A program made the translations under genes and the position numbers. The notes under the pieces are model-generated. The model did no database searches. It saw only the letters and a list, made by a program, of their open reading frames with translations, and was not told the DNA's origin. From Chloroflexota bacterium (lineage in GTDB: Bacteria > Chloroflexota > Limnocylindria > Limnocylindrales > CSP1-4), in assembly GCA_016200745.1 (NCBI GenBank), contig JACQEF010000091.1:1-11931 (forward strand): DNA of 11,931 nt, read 5' to 3'. Positions 1-6,162 of the stretch are shown one piece after another. Within the stretch, counting starts at the first letter, position 1; every line of letters begins with the position of its first letter.

Positions 1-495
1 CTGCTGGCGCTGGTCCTCCCGACGGGCCGGACGGACCTGGCACTGCACCGGCCGGCGCGGGAGGTTGCCTGGGCGGCCGCGGCCGGCGCGGTCATCCTGG
101 GTCCGGTGGGCCTGCTCATGGGTCCCGCGCTGGCGCAGCCGTTCTTCGGCCCAATAGGGCTGGATCTCGGCCGGCCCGGGTTCATCGCGCCGGCGCTGGT
201 CTTCGCGATCGCCAATGGCGTCATGGAGGAGGTCGCCTATCGCGGGGCGCTGTTCGGCTGGACCACGCGCGTCACCGGACCGCGAGTGGCGCTCGTCGGC
301 CAGGCCGTCGTCTTCGGGCTGGCCCACGGCGGCGCGGACGTGGGCGGCTCGCCGTTCCTGCTGATGGCGGCCCTCGGATTGGGCGGGCTGCTGGCCGGCG
401 TCATCCGCCTCCGGACGCGATCGTTGCTCCTGCCCATCGCCTGGCACGTGGCGCTGGACCTGCCGCTGTACGTCTACCTGGCCTGTCGAGCCTGA
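1..495 (+). CDS. CPBP family intramembrane metalloprotease (5' end missing)
   Basis: The frame is open from the first base of the window, so only the C-terminal 164 residues are present and the true start lies upstream. The visible motifs are those of the CPBP/ABI (CAAX protease-like) family. A membrane segment ends in MEEVAYRG (EExxxR, about 223-246), a second carries FGLAHGG (FxxxH, about 313-333), and a third has the HVALD histidine and aspartate (about 445-460). The Glu and His residues are expected to bind the catalytic zinc in the membrane. Bacterial members process membrane proteins or peptides such as bacteriocin-related substrates. The substrate cannot be read here. It precedes the transporter gene by 90 bp on the same strand, but nothing ties the two functionally. 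Confidence 0.85.
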   Translation: MLALVLPTGRTDLALHRPAREVAWAAAAGAVILGPVGLLMGPALAQPFFGPIGLDLGRPGFIAPALVFAIANGVMEEVAYRGALFGWTTRVTGPRVALVGQAVVFGLAHGGADVGGSPFLLMAALGLGGLLAGVIRLRTRSLLLPIAWHVALDLPLYVYLACRA

Positions 496-585
496 GGCAC
501 GCGGGTATGCGGGAGGCCGTCCGGCTCTTGCCCAGGTCGGTCCGGCCGTTGACGATGTCGGGCGCGGGAACGCAGGGGGTGGGAG

Positions 586-1926
586 ATGACGGCGACATCG
601 GCGGTCCCTGCCGGGCCGGTGGTCGACGCGGAGGTCGACCAGGTCGACGACGCGCGTCCGGCCACGTCCCTCGCCGCGCTCCAGCTCTTCCAGATCTCGA
701 TCTTCTGGTTCGCGCTCAACGCGATCTGGGGTGGGTTCGAGATCTTCCAGCAGAAGCGGGTCGTCCAGCTGATCGGCGACGCCGCGCCGCTGGCCCTCGG
801 CGTCATGGAGTTCATCGCGATGCCGATCGCGGTGCTGACGATGCCGGTGATGGGCTCGATCTCCGATTACGCCACCAGCCGCTGGGGCCGGCGCCGGCCG
901 TTCATCCTGTTGGGCGCGCTGACCGCGGCCGTCGCCTTGATCGGGCTCGGGCTGTCGCCGACCTTCCCCGTCCTGGTCCTCTTCTTCGTCCTCCTGCAGC
1001 TGACCTCGAACGCGGCGCGTGGGCCATTCGCAGGGCTCGTCCCGGACCTCGTGCCCGAGCGCCAGGTCGGCATCGCCAGTGGGTTGATGGGCCTGATGAT
1101 CACGCTCGGGCTGGTCGGCGGCTACCTGCTGATGATGTCCGGCTACCTGCTCGACGAGGACTTCACGCTGCCGATGATCGCCCTTGGCGCATTCGTGGGG
1201 ATCGCGGGGATCGGCTCGTTCCTGTGGATCCCCAAGGGTCCCCCGCCCAAGCCGAGAGGGGAGCGGAGCTGGTCGGCGATCGCGCTCGAGACCTTCGGCA
1301 CCGACATCCTCCGGCAACGGAGCTACGTCTTCCTGCTCGGGTCGCGGTTCTTCATCCTCATGGCGATCGGGTTCTTCATGAACCTGAACATCCTGTACCT
1401 CGAACGAACGTTCGGCCTCGTCGGTGGCGAGCAAGGGACCTGGGTCCTGATCGGGCTGGGGGTGTCGGTCGGCGCGACGGCGCTCGGGACGATCCCGGGG
1501 GCCCGCATCTCCGACCGCGTCGGCCGCAAGCCCGTGATCTACGGCAGCGCCCTCGTCGGCGCGGTCGGGATGACCGTCATCGGGCTCGCGCCGGGCGTGG
1601 AGATCGCCATCCTCGGGATCGGCCTCGTCGGCCTCGCCGGCGGTGCCTTCCTGGCGGTGGACTGGGCGCTCATGACCGACATCATCCCGAAGGCGTCGGC
1701 CGGGCGCTACATGGGGCTGAGCAACGTGGTCGAGGCGACCAACGGCCCGATCGCCACGACGATCGGCGGGACGCTGATGTACGTCGTCGGCCTGGCCCTC
1801 GGCGTCGCGGTGGGTGCCCGCGCGGCGATGCTGGCCGCGGTGGTCATGTTCGGGTTCGGGGCCGTCCTGCTCACCCGGGTGCAGGAACCACCGCGGATTC
1901 GAACGGGCCGATCGGCGGCTCGTTGA
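586..1926 (+). CDS. MFS transporter, SLC45 (sucrose/H+ symporter-like) type
   Basis: A 446-residue integral membrane protein of the usual MFS length. It has two six-helix halves separated by a charged loop at about residues 215-245 (PKGPPPKPRGERSW). The first-half signature between helices 2 and 3 reads SDYATSRWGRRRPFILLG (residues 93-110), which is typical of SLC45/plant sucrose transporter relatives. ARGPFAGLVPDLVPERQ follows at about 144-160. The second-half counterpart is RISDRVGRKPVI (308-319). Known SLC45-type proteins move sugars with protons, and the substrate here is inferred only from the family. The chosen ATG directly follows CAGGGGGTGGGAG, a purine-rich ribosome-binding stretch. 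The N-terminal 30 residues are hydrophilic and cytoplasmic. The gene ends 32 bp before a convergent gene. Confidence 0.85.
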   Translation: MTATSAVPAGPVVDAEVDQVDDARPATSLAALQLFQISIFWFALNAIWGGFEIFQQKRVVQLIGDAAPLALGVMEFIAMPIAVLTMPVMGSISDYATSRWGRRRPFILLGALTAAVALIGLGLSPTFPVLVLFFVLLQLTSNAARGPFAGLVPDLVPERQVGIASGLMGLMITLGLVGGYLLMMSGYLLDEDFTLPMIALGAFVGIAGIGSFLWIPKGPPPKPRGERSWSAIALETFGTDILRQRSYVFLLGSRFFILMAIGFFMNLNILYLERTFGLVGGEQGTWVLIGLGVSVGATALGTIPGARISDRVGRKPVIYGSALVGAVGMTVIGLAPGVEIAILGIGLVGLAGGAFLAVDWALMTDIIPKASAGRYMGLSNVVEATNGPIATTIGGTLMYVVGLALGVAVGARAAMLAAVVMFGFGAVLLTRVQEPPRIRTGRSAAR

Positions 1927-1940
1927 CCGGCCCGTCAGAT

Positions 1941-1953
1941 CGCCGAGACGGCG
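1941..1953. terminator. Short GC hairpin between convergent genes
   Basis: CGCCG-AGA-CGGCG forms a five-pair stem with a three-base loop in the 32-bp gap between the transporter stop and the stop of the converging small membrane gene. Its place between two 3' ends suits a bidirectional terminator. There is no T-tract on either strand, so this is only a candidate. Confidence 0.25.
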
Positions 1954-1958
1954 CGGCG

Positions 1959-2276
1959 TCAGACCGGCGTCGGCCGATGGAACACGCCGCCGCGGACCAC
2001 GACCCAGGCCGCGATCGCGGCGAGCGTCCCGACGATCACGCCGCCAAGCAGCGACTCGTCGAACGCCAGGCCGTCGATGATCGGCTGGATCTCGCTCTCG
2101 GTCGCGGTCGCGAACATGACCTCGCTCATGAACAGCCCGCCGACGAACCAGCCGACGGCGGCGACGAGCCACATCCAGCGCCCGGCCGACCGTCCGACGG
2201 TCTGGGCCACGACGCCGAAGCCCAGGGAGAAGGCGGAAAGGATTCCCAGCCCCTGGGGCCCAAGGTCGAACTGCAT
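1959..2276 (-). CDS. Small membrane protein, three predicted helices, unknown function
   Basis: A 105-residue protein with three hydrophobic stretches suitable for membrane helices: about residues 10-27, 34-56 and 76-98. A short polar loop (ATATESEIQPIIDGLAFDE) lies between the second and third. I do not recognise a family. The start was placed at the ATG at 2276 rather than the in-frame one 45 bp further upstream, because GGAGGG lies about ten bases before it and the extra N-terminal residues are polar and arginine-rich. The gene converges with the MFS transporter and is divergent from the toxin-antitoxin pair. The opposite-strand reading frame that runs across it is arginine-rich and low in hydrophobic order, so the minus-strand reading is preferred. 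Confidence 0.6.
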   Translation of the reverse strand: MQFDLGPQGLGILSAFSLGFGVVAQTVGRSAGRWMWLVAAVGWFVGGLFMSEVMFATATESEIQPIIDGLAFDESLLGGVIVGTLAAIAAWVVVRGGVFHRPTPV

Positions 2277-2412
2277 CTGACGATTCCCTCCACTCCCGCG
2301 GACGCTTGCAGGGGTCCGCAACCGATCAGGGTCGCGCGTGGTGATCCGCGGCGATAGAGTCGAACGGACCGAACCTTGGCGGCAGGCGACGCCACAACGC
2401 GGCTCGCCCGGT

Positions 2413-2427
2413 TATACTCCTGGTATG
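2413..2427 (+). promoter_or_regulatory. Candidate -10 element and leaderless start of the toxin-antitoxin operon
   Basis: TATACT (2413-2418) is a near-consensus -10 hexamer. The antitoxin ATG begins six bases after it, where transcription itself would be expected to start, and no Shine-Dalgarno sequence is present before the ATG. The message is therefore probably leaderless. ATAC (2414-2417) and GTAT (2423-2426) form a short inverted repeat spanning the -10 and the start codon, where an autoregulating antitoxin could bind. No convincing -35 is seen. The arms are only 4 bp, so the operator reading is tentative. Confidence 0.5.
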
Positions 2428-2661
2428 AAAACGGCCGTGTCCGTTCCGGACGACGTGTTCGAGAGCGCCGAGCGACTGGCTCGTCGTGAGCGCCGTTCCA
2501 GGAGCGAGGTCTACAGCGCCGCTCTCCGCGAGTACGTCGCCCGTCATTCGCCTGACGAGGTGACGGATGCCGTCAACCGAGTCGTATCCGACCTGGGAAT
2601 CGAGGTCGATCCGTTCGTTGCGCAGGCGACGGCGCGGACCCTGGAGCGCTCCGAATGGTGA
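2425..2661 (+). CDS. mazE: MazE-type ribbon-helix-helix antitoxin
   Basis: A 78-residue protein with a clear ribbon-helix-helix N-terminus. The beta strand is MKTAVSVPDDVF (1-12), followed by helices ESAERLARRERRS and SEVYSAALREYVARH (to about 41). This is the DNA-binding dimer fold shared by many MazE/ParD/CopG-type antitoxins. The acidic, less ordered tail (42-78) is where such antitoxins cap their toxin. The ATG at 2425 was chosen because it starts the RHH strand exactly. The longer in-frame extension upstream would read through the -10 element. It overlaps the toxin gene by 7 bp (ATGGTGA), which implies translational coupling, with the antitoxin made first. It probably represses its own promoter together with the toxin, as is usual for this class. 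Confidence 0.85.
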   Translation: MKTAVSVPDDVFESAERLARRERRSRSEVYSAALREYVARHSPDEVTDAVNRVVSDLGIEVDPFVAQATARTLERSEW

Positions 2662-3002
2662 TCTCGCAGGGCGACGTCTGGTGGGCAGACCTGCCTGAGC
2701 CGACGGGATCTGCAGCTGGCTACCGCAGACCCGTCGTGGTCATCCAGGGCGACGCGTTCAATCGGAGCGCGATCGGCACGGTCGTGTCGGTCCCGCTGAC
2801 CAGCACGATGCGCTGGGCCGACGCCCCAGGCAACGTCCGCCTGACGGCCAGATCCACCGGCCTGCCTCGAGACTCCGTCGCCAACGTGTCGCAGATTGTG
2901 ACGCTCGACAGGTCAGTCCTCACGGAACGGATCGGCAAGTTATCGCGATCCAAGGTGGACCTCATCCTGAGCGGCGTGGATGTCGTGCTCGGGCGTGACT
3001 GA
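2655..3002 (+). CDS. mazF: MazF/PemK-family endoribonuclease toxin
   Basis: A 115-residue protein, normal length for MazF. It opens with VISQGDVWWADLPEPTGSAAGYRRPVVVIQ, the family's GDVWWADL strand followed by the loop and the conserved arginine (R25) before PVVV. The central SVPLTST (residues 45-51) carries the threonine of the active site, and RDSVANVSQIVTLD (72-85) is the conserved strand and loop facing the RNA site. MazF toxins cut single-stranded RNA at short specific sequences in the cytoplasm and stop growth when the labile antitoxin is lost. The ATG lies inside the antitoxin stop region with a 7-bp overlap. All the family hallmarks I can check are intact, so the toxin looks functional. 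The pair sits at the edge of the CBASS region and may act as a stabiliser or an independent defence module. Confidence 0.9.
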   Translation: MVISQGDVWWADLPEPTGSAAGYRRPVVVIQGDAFNRSAIGTVVSVPLTSTMRWADAPGNVRLTARSTGLPRDSVANVSQIVTLDRSVLTERIGKLSRSKVDLILSGVDVVLGRD

Positions 3003-3036
3003 CGGCCGCTTGTCTCGACGTTTGGGCGCTACGGGC

Positions 3037-3064
3037 ACTTCCGATAAGGTGAGTTATGTCTGGT
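3037..3064. other. dif-like XerC/XerD recombination site
   Basis: The 28 bp divide into an 11-bp left arm ACTTCCGATAA (3037-3047), a 6-bp centre GGTGAG and an 11-bp right arm TTATGTCTGGT (3054-3064). The inner ends ATAA and TTAT are inverted, with exactly the six-base spacing of dif sites. From memory, the actinobacterial dif core is CCGATAA-N6-TTATGTCAAGT, so CCGATAA and TTATGTC both match. The outer parts match less well. The site lies between the toxin gene and the 3' end of CBASS, where a XerCD-using mobile element could join the chromosome. An alternative reading is that AAGGTGAG plus the ATG at 3056 is a ribosome-binding site and start for a 59-codon frame. That frame runs antisense into Cap3 and looks unconvincing. 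Confidence 0.4.
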
Positions 3065-3149
3065 TCCCAGCTATATGCGCCGGGTCCCTCGCCAGGCCGA
3101 GCATTCTCGACCCCCGTTGACCTCGCTGGCGCCCGGTCCCTCGGGATCG

Positions 3150-3638
3150 TCATTTGTTTGGGGCCGCATCTCCTGGCGGCGGCACGGGTCCGGTCAGCTG
3201 GTATTCGGCGCGCCTCGGTCGGCGGAACCGGTTGACGCTCCACAACTCGAGTGTCCAACTCGGGCCGATGGGCCTGACAAGCCCCAGGAGCCGGCGGTGG
3301 CCGAGCGACCCGACAGCAAGATCAACCAGCGTTGAGAAATCGATGGAGCTGGGACCGACGTCAACGGGATGGCTGTGCCAATCGCCCAGGTATCCGACTC
3401 GCGGGTCCTCGGTCCGTGCGTCGTCGATGACAGGATGCGTGGCCCCGGCTGGGATCAGGAAGCGAGACCGGTGGCGCTTGGCCACGGCCACCTCGAGGAA
3501 GCGTGTGATCCAGAGGCTGTCAGCCGTGGTGACGCCAACGATCAGGCCACCAGTCTCGAACGGTTCGGCAGCGATCGCGAGTGCGCAGATGGACGCCATG
3601 GCGTCCTCGACTATGTAGACGGAGGTCGGACTGGTCAC
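3150..3638 (-). CDS. cap3: CBASS Cap3, JAB/JAMM-family isopeptidase
   Basis: A 162-residue zinc isopeptidase of the JAB/MPN+ fold. Its complete JAMM motif comprises the general-base glutamate E28 in FETGGLIVG, and the zinc ligands H88 and H90 with S97 and D100 in WHSHPVDVGPSSIDF. In type II CBASS, Cap3 cleaves the bond that Cap2 forms between the CD-NTase C-terminus and its targets, limiting activation. The start is the GTG at 3638, which overlaps the Cap2 stop as GTGA. This classic coupling arrangement places the protein immediately before the first beta strand of the fold. A longer in-frame ATG further upstream would add 66 arginine-rich residues that are a shadow of Cap2. It is the last gene of the operon. 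The final 25 residues are basic then proline-rich and outside the core. Confidence 0.9.
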   Translation of the reverse strand: MTSPTSVYIVEDAMASICALAIAAEPFETGGLIVGVTTADSLWITRFLEVAVAKRHRSRFLIPAGATHPVIDDARTEDPRVGYLGDWHSHPVDVGPSSIDFSTLVDLAVGSLGHRRLLGLVRPIGPSWTLELWSVNRFRRPRRAEYQLTGPVPPPGDAAPNK

Positions 3639-5173
3639 GACGGCTGCTCGAACACGAGTACGCCGGGGGCATCGAACGGAGCTTCTTCGATCCCGACGTA
3701 GACCTCGAATACGTCCTGGTTCCGGCGGCTCCGGCCCGCGAGCACGTCCACGATCATGCGGCTCGCCATGGACGCCGCAGCGCTGACCGCTACCGGGGGT
3801 GCGTTGTTCACCGGTGATCCGCAACCCGTCTCCCATGTCGGGGCTCGGGCGGGCTCCGGATCCATAGGGACCTCAGGGAATCCACCATCGGGGCTGCGGT
3901 CCCAAATCTGGCAGGTGGCGTCGACTTGGGCGCGCACGCGCGCCACTTGTCCGCTGCGGTGCAACGCGACAGCCACGAGGGGTGCGCCGGCAACCGCCGC
4001 GATCCGGCTCAGCATGTCCGTGAATGCCCGATTGCCAGTCGCGTCAACGATCAGGTTGACTCCTGCAGCGATCGCGGCGACCACACCCGGTCGCCATTCC
4101 ACGCCGTTTACCGACTGAACCTTGGTGTCTGGCAGGGCCTCGCGGATGGTCGCCGCCATGGCGTCCGTCTTCCGCTTGCCGACATGCTGTGCGGCTGCCG
4201 CGTGTCGGCTCAAGTTTGACGGACGGAGCACCTCGCGGTCGATGAGCACCAGGTGGCCAACGCCGGATCGCGCGAGCAACAGCGCAATCTCCGAACCGAT
4301 CGCGCCGACTCCAAACACGGCGACCGCTGTCGAAGCGAGAAGGGGCGCGTCAGGGCCTGATCGCAGGCGCAAGATCGACGAGTCGGTGCGAGCCACTTCG
4401 AGCGCTACGAGCCGATAACGGCCTGGCGTCGCGCGCTCGACTTTCAGGCCAAGGGCGTTGATGGTCCCGGCGTCGTCCCACAGCACCAGGAGCACTCCCA
4501 CCCGACTCCTCGAGACATTAGCAGTGATCTGGTCATAGGTCCGCCGCTGGGATCGGGTGAGCGAATCCCGTAGGCGGAGGGGGTCTGTTGGGGGTGCTGC
4601 GAGCCCAGTGTGCCAGAACCAGGCGGCGGAGAGGTTGCCGCGCTCCCCCACCGCAAAGACCGTGCCCGTGTGTGTTGCCCGAAGAAGGCCGCTCGAACCG
4701 CCTGCTCGCGTGATCGAACCCCTGGCGATGAGCCCCTCGACGTCTACCGTGAGTAGCGAGCCGTCCACGGTCCCGAAATACAGGTGAGCATCAAGTGCAG
4801 GTTCGACGACTCCTGTTTCTTGGTCGGCCACCCATGCGTCGATCCGGTCGAGGATCGTTTCGAGGCGTAGCCAGGATGAGTAGCTGTCGTCGTCCTCGAA
4901 CCACAGACAGGTATTGCCAAGGACGTTGACGTGCTTCCGGCCGGCGAGCCCGTCGACATGCACATACGGGTGCAGGTAGGGCCAGCCGTCGCGAATCTCG
5001 ATCCGCATCTCGGTCGCGGGCGTGAGCCGCCGAAGCGATGCGCGGGTCGGTCCCGTCCAGTGGTGCCGGTCATCTGGTCTCGGACGGAAACCGGCCTCGA
5101 CCAGGTCGCTGATTAGGAGATCGAGTTCGCCCTGGTGGAGCGTTTCGGGATCAGGCGAACCCGCGGTCGGCAT
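3635..5173 (-). CDS. cap2: CBASS Cap2, E2-E1 ubiquitin-transfer-like fusion
   Basis: A 512-residue protein in the Cap2 arrangement. An N-terminal E2-like domain (about 1-130) has its candidate catalytic cysteine C89 in HVNVLGNTCLWFEDD. A linker region follows (about 130-275), then a C-terminal ThiF/E1 adenylation domain (about 280-500). The E1 part shows GVGAIGSE (nucleotide-binding G288-x-G290-xx-G293), D312 in VLIDRE, the SNLSRH arginine R323, and VDATGN with D377. C451 in ETGCGSP is the likely E1 thioester cysteine. Cap2 adenylates the CD-NTase C-terminus and passes it through E1 and E2 cysteines to a target, which raises cyclase activity. The ATG at 5173 has CCGAGG a few bases upstream and overlaps the CD-NTase gene by 23 bp. 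Nothing is truncated. Confidence 0.92.
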   Translation of the reverse strand: MPTAGSPDPETLHQGELDLLISDLVEAGFRPRPDDRHHWTGPTRASLRRLTPATEMRIEIRDGWPYLHPYVHVDGLAGRKHVNVLGNTCLWFEDDDSYSSWLRLETILDRIDAWVADQETGVVEPALDAHLYFGTVDGSLLTVDVEGLIARGSITRAGGSSGLLRATHTGTVFAVGERGNLSAAWFWHTGLAAPPTDPLRLRDSLTRSQRRTYDQITANVSRSRVGVLLVLWDDAGTINALGLKVERATPGRYRLVALEVARTDSSILRLRSGPDAPLLASTAVAVFGVGAIGSEIALLLARSGVGHLVLIDREVLRPSNLSRHAAAAQHVGKRKTDAMAATIREALPDTKVQSVNGVEWRPGVVAAIAAGVNLIVDATGNRAFTDMLSRIAAVAGAPLVAVALHRSGQVARVRAQVDATCQIWDRSPDGGFPEVPMDPEPARAPTWETGCGSPVNNAPPVAVSAAASMASRMIVDVLAGRSRRNQDVFEVYVGIEEAPFDAPGVLVFEQPS

Positions 5174-6146
5174 TCGAACCTCGGTCCCTGTTCACGACCG
5201 GCGCGATCCTGGCACCTGTCTCGGTGCACCCCGGCGGCAGGGGGAACGCCCAGCCCACCTTGTCGTTCTTGCCAAGCATCTCCCGCCAAACGAGGGCGGC
5301 GGCGCACTCCTCCAGCGTCAAGGCTCGGCGGGCATCGGCTGCGAGGCGGCCGAAGACAATGGCTGCTTTCGTCAGCGCGGCCGGATCGGGAGCGGGTGCG
5401 TAGGGTTGGTCCATGGCGGGCTCTGTCACGGTGACGCCGGACGAGAGGCGCATTGTGATCGAGTCGAGAACCGGCACGAGGAGTTCTGCATAGGAATCGG
5501 CGACCGCACCGTCGCGGAACGCCCAGTAGGTCAGGAGTTCGAAATACAGGCCGCCAGGCTTCTCGCCTGGGCCGACGTGCGTATCGCGCATCTGCTTGAT
5601 GAGGCGCACTGTCCGTAGGTAGCACGGCTGGCCGCTGATGGAAGAACTGGCCTGCTGCGCTTCGATCGTGAGATCCGTGAGCCGCTCGGGGTTCGTGGAC
5701 TCCCAGCGGTCCTTGATCCAGCGCTCGCCGACGGGTTTGGTGTCGGTCTGCGGGATCTTCCAGCGCTCGCCATCGGGGACGGCGGGCACCGCGTCGCACG
5801 TAAGGTCGTCTGCGAACCCCGAGACCTTCAGGCTGCGGCGCTGCTCAGTGGCTCGGTCGCCGAAGTGGGCTACGAGGACCCGCTGGACTTCCGTGAAGAC
5901 CTGCTCGGGTGTCGCGTTGTCCGGCGCGGCCGGTAGCTTCACGAAGACGTCCACGTCCTTGCACGGGTAAATCGCAGTCTTCCGCTTGTAGGACCCGATG
6001 AGGACCGTGTCGACGCCCCACTCGCGGAGCTTGCGGTCTGTTTCAAGGACGACCCGAACCTCGAGGTGCGCCTTGATCGCGTTCTCGCGCTCGATGCCGA
6101 TCCGGGCGTGGGTCTGCTCCCACTGCGCCGGAAGCGTGGTAGCCAT
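5151..6146 (-). CDS. CBASS CD-NTase (cGAS/DncV-like nucleotidyltransferase)
   Basis: A 331-residue cyclase that makes a cyclic di- or trinucleotide alarm on phage infection. The nucleotidyltransferase core shows the GS motif at G51-S52 (LIGSYKRKTAIYP), the metal-binding pair D64-x-D66 in KDVDVFVKL, and a probable third carboxylate D118 in LTCDAVPAV. A helical C-terminal half (about 170-300) completes the OAS-like fold. The exact product and clade cannot be read by eye. A SAVED effector next door favours a cyclic trinucleotide or dinucleotide ligand. The ATG at 6146 was preferred over the GTG two codons upstream because AGGGGGA sits eight bases before it. It follows the Cap4 stop by 16 bp. The tail ends in small residues (RGFA), exposed as expected for Cap2 chemistry. 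Confidence 0.93.
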   Translation of the reverse strand: MATTLPAQWEQTHARIGIERENAIKAHLEVRVVLETDRKLREWGVDTVLIGSYKRKTAIYPCKDVDVFVKLPAAPDNATPEQVFTEVQRVLVAHFGDRATEQRRSLKVSGFADDLTCDAVPAVPDGERWKIPQTDTKPVGERWIKDRWESTNPERLTDLTIEAQQASSSISGQPCYLRTVRLIKQMRDTHVGPGEKPGGLYFELLTYWAFRDGAVADSYAELLVPVLDSITMRLSSGVTVTEPAMDQPYAPAPDPAALTKAAIVFGRLAADARRALTLEECAAALVWREMLGKNDKVGWAFPLPPGCTETGARIAPVVNRDRGSNADRGFA

Positions 6147-6162
6147 GATCACTATCCCCCTG

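Noticed and set aside
507..2357. A 616-codon open frame on the plus strand overlapping the MFS gene and the small membrane gene.
   Set aside because: Its translation is dominated by Arg, Asp, Gly and Pro with no domain signal. It is the high-GC shadow of the transporter frame, which has clear MFS motifs.
3083..3140. Partial inverted and direct repeats (GGTCCCTCG twice, CGCCAG/CTGGCG) between mazF and cap3 as a terminator.
   Set aside because: The stem is six pairs with a loop of about 35 bases and no T-tract. It is not convincing in GC-rich DNA.
3056..3235. A 59-codon plus-strand frame beginning MSGSQLYAPG with AAGGTGAG before its ATG.
   Set aside because: Two thirds of it is antisense to the Cap3 3' end, and it shows no recognisable domain. 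Kept only as an alternative explanation for the dif-like site.
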